In this document: positions 31,171-36,426 of the stretch, one piece after another
Position numbering within the stretch: position 1 is the first letter of the stretch
How the letters are laid out: every line of letters begins with the position of its first letter
DNA from: CAZKEW01 sp964558915
GTDB lineage: Bacteria; Acidobacteriota; Aminicenantia; Aminicenantales; UBA8522
NCBI GenBank assembly: GCA_964558915.1
Contig: CAZLFV010000018.1
Coordinates: forward strand, 1 to 36,426
Reading direction: 5' to 3'
DNA: 36,426 nt
Made by a program: the position numbers and the translations under genes
The notes under the pieces: generated by a model
Databases searched by the model: none
The model's input: the letters and a program-made list of their open reading frames with translations, nothing else
Told to the model about the DNA's origin: nothing

Positions 31171-34100
31171 ATGAAGGGGAAAACGAATAAAGGCAAAAGG
31201 GTTCTGATCATTCTTTTGAGTTTTGTGTGCGTAGAGGCCTTTTTCTCGTCCATTTTAACTGCCCAAGTTCCGACCGGCAAAATCTTTGGAACCGTCACTG
31301 ACGAACAAGGAAACCCACTTCCTGGAGTCGCCGTTGAAGCCACGAGCCCCAGTCTTGTTGGAAAAGCCACGGCCGTTACTGACGTCAACGGAGTCTACCG
31401 CCTGTTCGCCCTAACGCCCGGGACCTATAAAATTAAGTTTACTCTTCAAGGTTTTAAACCTCTCACTCGGGACGGGATCGTTGTCACGATCGAGCAGACA
31501 GTCAAACTGAGCGTCAGCTTGGAGATTGGCGCACTCGAAGAGCAGGTCACGGTCGTCGGCCAGACACCGCTCATCGACGTCAAGAGCACAGTCAAAGGGA
31601 TGACCATGACCAAGGAAACATTCCAGATTCTTCCCAAGGGGAGGAACTTCGATACTCTGATCACTGCCATCCCCGGCGTTTCCAATGAGCCGCTGCTCAG
31701 CGGGATATCCGTGGACGGCGCTTCGGGCGCGGAGAACATGTTCTACATCGACGGGACGGATACCACCGAAATGCATATTGGCACCCTCGATCAGACAGCC
31801 GTATTCGAGTTCGTAGACGAAGTCCAGGTCAAGGCCAGCGGCTATCAGGCGGAGTTCGGCGGTTCACTGGGGGGCGTCATCCAGGTCATCACGCGTCAGG
31901 GCGGGAACCAATTCCACGGCGAGCTCATCGGCTTTTACAGCGGCTCACGTCTCACGGGAAAAGAGAGGGACACGCTTCGCCTGGGCCTCTATGACAACAC
32001 CATCGCCGAATATGTCAATTATCAAGATCTCTACGGGAAGGATGACATGGACAGAATCGAAGCTGGGTTTAACCTCGGCGGCCCGATCTTCAAGGACAGG
32101 CTCTGGTTTTTCACCTCATTTCTTCCCGTTTATAACGTCACTGAAAGACACGTCAAGTTCGATCCCTCAGGAATCGAAGGTGATTATAGGCGTCGCGATC
32201 AATACTGGAACTTTCACGCGAAATTGACGTCCCAGCCGTTCAAGTTCCTGCGGCTCGGAGTGACTTTCACCAATAACTTTTGGAAATACAAAGGAGACCT
32301 CCCTCCTCGGGACGGCACGGGAGACCCGACGGCTGTCTGGCCTGATTATGGCCGGAGTTTTCCTAACTGGAGCGGCGCAGCAACCGCAGACTTCACGATC
32401 AGCAATAATGCGCTTGTCAGCCTGCGCGCTGGCACCTTTTATACGAATTATGGGACCGACCAATTGGTTCAACCCAATGAGCCCCGGTATTTCCACCGCG
32501 GATTAGGAAACTCGATCTACTCTGATATCCCTGCTGAGTTAATCAGGCCGATAGGCTGGTCGAATATGTCTGAGCTCGAGCTCTATGTCACGCAGAAACG
32601 GAAGCAATGGAAATCCTCGCTGAACTCGGATTTCACGTATTACCTGAACCTGGCCGGGGAGCACGCCTGGAAGCTTGGCATCCAGTGGGTGCGTTATGAT
32701 GAAGATTATGCGGATGGATACAAATATCCCGACTTTCCAGATATCCGGTTGCAATGGGGCCGGCCGGCCATAATTTACGGGAAGAATTTCGGCATGGGCA
32801 AGTATGGCTATTATGTTGTGATCGGAAACAAGCCAACCGGCCCCTTCGGCCTTTTCTATAAAGTCCATTCCGACCGTTGGGCTGTCTATCTTCAGGACAG
32901 CTGGACGATAAAAAACAGGCTGACCTTAAACCTCGGTGCCCGTGCCGAGAGCGAATACATTCCCTGCTATAGCTCCGATCCCGCGTACATAGACCGCAAA
33001 GTCATTGATTTCAAATTCAAGGATAAGCTGGCTCCCAGAGTGGGATTCATCTATGACGTCCGCGGAGATTCCGACCTCAAGATCTTCGGGAGCTTCGGCT
33101 ATTATTTCGACATGATGAAGCTGACTATGCCTGCGATCGTGTACGGTGGTTTCCGAGTTAAATGGGCCTACTATACGCTGGATACCTATGAGTGGGATAG
33201 GATCGGCAAAAACGGCTATTATCCGGGTACGCTGCTGACCGTGGTGGATGCCGCTCCGTTCGACCTGGATTCGGTCGATCCGAGCCTGAAGCCGATGAGC
33301 CAACAAGAGATCTCCCTGGGTATCGAGAAAAAGCTCGGGGAACATCTCTCAACTATTGTCCGACTTGTTCAGAAGCACCTTCGCTATGCAGTCGAGGACG
33401 TTTACGTCATGGAGCCCGGCACTCCCGGCGCTGTATATACGGCAAATCCTGGCTATGGCTATTCCCGGTCTACGACTGAGGGTGGGAAATTCGACCCCAC
33501 ATATCCGGCATGTCCAAAGGCCGAGCGGGAATACTGGGCGGTCAATTTCAGCCTGGACAAAAGGTTCGCACGAAACTGGCTGGCGGGATTCTCCTATACC
33601 TGGAGCCGTCTGACAGGGAACTACTCCGGCCTGGCCAGCTCGGATGAAGAACTCTCTCCCAGTCAGTCTCCCGGTCAGGGCCGAAATGACCCGAATATTG
33701 AAAGATACTTCGATTACTGGTTCCTGTCCTATGACAAGAACCTCAACCCGATCGACGGCGTTCTGGCCACGGACAGGACCCATTTCTTTAAGTTCTACGG
33801 AGCGTATATGTTTCCATTTGGCCTGACGGTCGGAACCATCGTCAATGTCATGAGCGGGACCCCCATCACAGAACGTTGGAATGTCAATGACTCAAACTAT
33901 ATGCCCTATAATCGGGCGAACCTCGGCCGGAAACCTTTCTTGTGGTTTGCCAATCTGTACGCGGAGTATAACTTGAGGATGGGGAAGACAGCGCTCAACT
34001 TTAACGCCAATGTGGACAATGTTTTCAATGTGGCGACGGAGACCCAGGTTTATCAATTCCGCACCGTATACCAGCTCGCTGTTCCGGAAAGCCAGATTCT

Positions 34101-34218
34101 TTCCAAAGACTGGGAGCTCGAAACCTCCGATGGCTATTTCCCCGACGCCCGATTTCGGAAAGCCAACGCCTTCTTTCCACCGATTGCGGTCCGGTTCGGA
34201 GTTCGCTTTTCGTTCTGA
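31171..34218 (+). CDS. TonB-dependent receptor with carboxypeptidase-like N-terminal domain
   Basis: Outer-membrane receptor of 1015 residues, probably for a polymer-derived or peptide ligand. A signal peptide (about 1-32, hydrophobic VLIILLSFVCVEAFFSSILT) precedes a carboxypeptidase-regulatory-like beta-sandwich (36-118; GTVTDEQGNPLPGV and DVNGVYRLFALTPGTYKI). The plug follows (about 125-240; FYIDGTDTTE and GGVIQVITRQGGN), then a barrel of many Tyr/Trp-rich strands ending in FGVRFSF with the terminal Phe used by the BAM machinery. This is the Oar/SusC-like organisation. No TonB-box or ligand can be assigned with confidence. ATG 31171 is preferred over the upstream in-frame ATG 31105 because the signal peptide begins there and AAAGGG precedes it. 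Confidence 0.92.
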   Translation: MKGKTNKGKRVLIILLSFVCVEAFFSSILTAQVPTGKIFGTVTDEQGNPLPGVAVEATSPSLVGKATAVTDVNGVYRLFALTPGTYKIKFTLQGFKPLTRDGIVVTIEQTVKLSVSLEIGALEEQVTVVGQTPLIDVKSTVKGMTMTKETFQILPKGRNFDTLITAIPGVSNEPLLSGISVDGASGAENMFYIDGTDTTEMHIGTLDQTAVFEFVDEVQVKASGYQAEFGGSLGGVIQVITRQGGNQFHGELIGFYSGSRLTGKERDTLRLGLYDNTIAEYVNYQDLYGKDDMDRIEAGFNLGGPIFKDRLWFFTSFLPVYNVTERHVKFDPSGIEGDYRRRDQYWNFHAKLTSQPFKFLRLGVTFTNNFWKYKGDLPPRDGTGDPTAVWPDYGRSFPNWSGAATADFTISNNALVSLRAGTFYTNYGTDQLVQPNEPRYFHRGLGNSIYSDIPAELIRPIGWSNMSELELYVTQKRKQWKSSLNSDFTYYLNLAGEHAWKLGIQWVRYDEDYADGYKYPDFPDIRLQWGRPAIIYGKNFGMGKYGYYVVIGNKPTGPFGLFYKVHSDRWAVYLQDSWTIKNRLTLNLGARAESEYIPCYSSDPAYIDRKVIDFKFKDKLAPRVGFIYDVRGDSDLKIFGSFGYYFDMMKLTMPAIVYGGFRVKWAYYTLDTYEWDRIGKNGYYPGTLLTVVDAAPFDLDSVDPSLKPMSQQEISLGIEKKLGEHLSTIVRLVQKHLRYAVEDVYVMEPGTPGAVYTANPGYGYSRSTTEGGKFDPTYPACPKAEREYWAVNFSLDKRFARNWLAGFSYTWSRLTGNYSGLASSDEELSPSQSPGQGRNDPNIERYFDYWFLSYDKNLNPIDGVLATDRTHFFKFYGAYMFPFGLTVGTIVNVMSGTPITERWNVNDSNYMPYNRANLGRKPFLWFANLYAEYNLRMGKTALNFNANVDNVFNVATETQVYQFRTVYQLAVPESQILSKDWELETSDGYFPDARFRKANAFFPPIAVRFGVRFSF

Positions 34219-34259
34219 TTTTCTCTCTTTTGATTGAAGGGCTTGCGTGAGGATGTTCG

Positions 34260-36426
34260 ATGAAGTGCCCGAAATGCCAGTTTGACAACACGCTGGATTC
34301 CAAGTTCTGCAAAGAATGCGGGACGAAGCTCGGCCTGGGTAGCGATATTTCCGTCTCCAAAACCATGACTCTGGAAACGCCCAGCGAAGAACTGACGAGA
34401 GGAAGCGTATTCGCCGGCCGTTATGAGATCATCGAGGAGCTCGGCCGGGGAGGGATGGGGAAGATTTACCGCGCCTATGACAAGAAGATTGAAGCAGAGG
34501 TCGCTCTCAAGCTGGTCAGGCCGGAGATTGCCGTCGAGAAAAAAACAATAGATCGGTTCCGGAACGAGTTGAAAATCTCCCGGGAAATCAGCCACCGCAA
34601 CGTCTGCCGGATGTACGACCTGAACGAAGAAAAGGGCACCTACTACATCACCATGGAGTACGTCCGGGGGGAGGATTTAAAGAGTTTAATCAGGAGGACG
34701 AAGCAACTGGCGCCTGGGACAGCCGTATCCATCGCCAGGATGGTGGCCGAAGGCTTGGGCGAAGCCCATCGGCTCGGCGTTGTCCATCGGGATTTAAAGT
34801 CCTCTAACATAATGATTGACCGCGAAGGTAATGCAAAGATCATGGATTTCGGGATTGCCCGCTGGCGCCACGGAGCTGGGATCACGGCTGAAGGAGCGAT
34901 AGTTGGCACGCCGGAGTACATGTCTCCTGAGCAGGTGGAGGGGAAAGAAGCGGACTCGAGGGCGGACATTTATGCTTTTGGCGTCATCCTTTATGAGATG
35001 TCGACAGGCCATGTGCCGTTCGAGGGCGACACGCCGCTGGCGGTAGCCCATAAACAAAAATATGAGGAGCCGCAAGCGCCGCGCAAGCTCAACCCCCAGA
35101 TTCCCGAAGACCTCAGCCGGCTGATTCTCAAATGCCTGGAGAAAGACAGGACAAAAAGGTACCAGACGGCTGAAGAACTGGTATCCGATCTGGCTGTGAT
35201 AGAGAGGTCAATCCCTGGCACAGCACGCGTCATCCCCAGACGGGAGCCGCTCTCGGCCCGCGAAATCACTGTCAAGTTCAAGCTGAAGAAGCTTTTTGTT
35301 CCAGCGCTTATCTTTCTTGTGATCATCATTGCCGCTGCCGTCCTCTGGCGCTTTCTTCTCCGCAAGGAAGCCACTTCCGCCCCTGTTATCGAAAACTCCA
35401 TCGCCGTCATCAGCTTCGAAAACCAGACCGGCGACAAAGCCTATGACATTTACCAGAAGTCCATCCCCAACCTCCTCATTACCAACCTCGAAAACACAAA
35501 CTTCTTTGAATACGTAGCGACCTGGGAGGGGATGCACGATCTTCTCAAGCAACTTGGCAAGGGCGACTTGGATTTTATCGACCCAGATTCGGGTTTTGCG
35601 GCCTGCCGGCGGGGAGGCATCAAGGCCGTTGTCTTGGGGAGTCTTGTTAAAGCCGGCGATACCTTCATAACGGATATAAAAATATTAGATGTGGAAACGA
35701 AGCGGCTGTTAAAAGGGGCTACCGCAAGGGGGGCAGGGGTAGAGAGCATATTCAGAGAACAAATTGACCAGCTGAGCAAGAATATTGCGGAAGGCATGGG
35801 CATCGGTCAACAAAAAATAGACACATATCAAACCAAAATCCCCGATGTGACGACGAGTTCCGCGGAAGCCTACAATTATTTTGTCAGGGGCAAGGACGAG
35901 CGTGAAAGATGGGGATGGGAGAGTGCCAAAAAATACCTGGAAAAAGCCGTGGAGCTCGACCCGGAATTTGCCTCGGCCTATCTCGAGCTCTCCTTAGCTT
36001 ACATATCCCTCTCTCAACGACAGGAAGCGACCGAAGCTACAAAAAAAGCTAAGAATTATTCTCAAAAAGCGACAGAAAAGGAGCGTCTTAGGATTGAAGC
36101 AAATTATTCGGTCTATATCGAACGCGACGAAGAAAAAGCTTGGCGTTTAATCGAGGATATTATCAAAAAATATCCGCGTGACAAAGCAGCGCAGTTAGCC
36201 TTGGCTCAAAGGTATGAGAAAGCAGGACAGCTTGATAGAGCGATAAAACAATACGAATTTGTTCTAGGGCTTGATCCGAGTTATACCTATGCTCTTAATT
36301 CTCTCGGCTACTTATACGCTCGGAATGGCAACTATGAGAAAGGAGTCGAAATATTCAAGAGATACGCAGCTTCCTGGCCCGGCGATCCCAACCCCATGGA
36401 TTCATTAGCTGAAGCCTATTTCCTTT
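34260..36426 (+). CDS. Zinc-ribbon/Ser-Thr protein kinase with TM segment and TPR sensor (partial)
   Basis: At least 722 codons, running off the window. The order is: zinc ribbon CPKCQFDN...FCKECG (Cys3, 6, 17, 20); Hanks-type kinase (about 54-315) with GRGGMG, VALKLV (Lys84), Glu103, HRDLKSSN (Asp178, Asn183), DFG (196-198) and GTPEYMSPEQ; a membrane helix (about 345-366, LFVPALIFLVIIIAAAVLW); then an extracytoplasmic TolB/FlgO-like region (SIAVISFENQTGDKAY). TPR repeats (KKYLEKAVELDPEFASAYLE and later units) follow. All catalytic residues are present. GAGGA lies 6 nt before ATG 34260; the ATG at 34254 is out of frame. It follows the receptor gene by 41 bp and may be in its operon. The TPR region looks more AT-rich than the kinase part. 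Confidence 0.92.
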   Translation, partial: MKCPKCQFDNTLDSKFCKECGTKLGLGSDISVSKTMTLETPSEELTRGSVFAGRYEIIEELGRGGMGKIYRAYDKKIEAEVALKLVRPEIAVEKKTIDRFRNELKISREISHRNVCRMYDLNEEKGTYYITMEYVRGEDLKSLIRRTKQLAPGTAVSIARMVAEGLGEAHRLGVVHRDLKSSNIMIDREGNAKIMDFGIARWRHGAGITAEGAIVGTPEYMSPEQVEGKEADSRADIYAFGVILYEMSTGHVPFEGDTPLAVAHKQKYEEPQAPRKLNPQIPEDLSRLILKCLEKDRTKRYQTAEELVSDLAVIERSIPGTARVIPRREPLSAREITVKFKLKKLFVPALIFLVIIIAAAVLWRFLLRKEATSAPVIENSIAVISFENQTGDKAYDIYQKSIPNLLITNLENTNFFEYVATWEGMHDLLKQLGKGDLDFIDPDSGFAACRRGGIKAVVLGSLVKAGDTFITDIKILDVETKRLLKGATARGAGVESIFREQIDQLSKNIAEGMGIGQQKIDTYQTKIPDVTTSSAEAYNYFVRGKDERERWGWESAKKYLEKAVELDPEFASAYLELSLAYISLSQRQEATEATKKAKNYSQKATEKERLRIEANYSVYIERDEEKAWRLIEDIIKKYPRDKAAQLALAQRYEKAGQLDRAIKQYEFVLGLDPSYTYALNSLGYLYARNGNYEKGVEIFKRYAASWPGDPNPMDSLAEAYFL

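Noticed and set aside
1..36426. CRISPR arrays, tRNA or rRNA genes, prophage or intact transposons
   Set aside because: No regularly spaced repeats, cloverleaf-like tRNA signatures, rRNA sequence, integrase or transposase was seen on reading both strands.

Overview
The window looks like a chromosomal segment of a Gram-negative-type, probably anaerobic and peptide/amino-acid-using bacterium. It has a TonB-dependent receptor with a carboxypeptidase-like N-terminal domain, an outer-membrane style C-terminal Phe, Tat export genes, exported M16 and S41 peptidases, and aromatic amino acid decarboxylase and lyase genes. The overall style (moderately GC-rich, very compact, many ATGA overlaps) reminds me of Candidatus Aminicenantes (OP8) or a relative. 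That placement is an inference; no rRNA or other clear phylogenetic marker is present.

Layout. 1-647 is gene-free: an intergenic repeat, a nest of inverted repeats and an AT-rich promoter region for an aromatic-L-amino-acid decarboxylase (654-2066, +). Converging on it is a five-gene leftward operon (8249-2092): HisC-type aminotransferase, tyrosine phenol-lyase/tryptophanase-like lyase, catalytic M16 peptidase, non-catalytic M16 partner, and a transglutaminase-like protein. Then come a small Cys-rich protein plus a radical SAM protein (9575-8414, -) and a queuosine-precursor locus: queF and a DMT transporter (+) facing queC-queD-queE (-). A protein built of about five internal repeats follows (12940-13758).

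From a strong sigma70-type promoter at 14016-14043 runs the most interesting unit: two overlapping Ddl-like ATP-grasp ligases, a GNAT acetyltransferase and a KamA-type lysine 2,3-aminomutase (14154-17901). I read this as a candidate pathway for an acetylated peptide or conjugate containing a beta-amino acid, and I know of no described system with this content. Converging on it is the leftward tatA-tatC-NMP-kinase-like-dCMP deaminase-GKRP-like operon (22191-17991). Its last gene is a MurQ/glucokinase-regulatory-protein homologue with an N-terminal signal or anchor sequence, which is unexpected.

From 22653 a rightward run encodes an S41 processing protease, rpiB, a divergent serine hydroxymethyltransferase, purD, purE, mtaB and mutL, joined by short gaps or ATGA overlaps. 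RpiB, the SHMT-like enzyme, PurD and PurE plausibly cooperate in supplying ribose-5-phosphate, glycine/one-carbon units and early purine intermediates. A strong promoter and an unusually long, foldable leader (about 30975-31170) precede a 1015-residue TonB-dependent receptor. The window ends inside a zinc-ribbon/Ser-Thr kinase/TPR membrane protein.

Most predicted promoters sit only about 10-25 nt from the start codon; this repeatedly supports the shorter start sites chosen here. I saw no tRNA, rRNA, CRISPR array, intact insertion sequence or prophage gene. All family assignments come from reading motifs; no database search was run.
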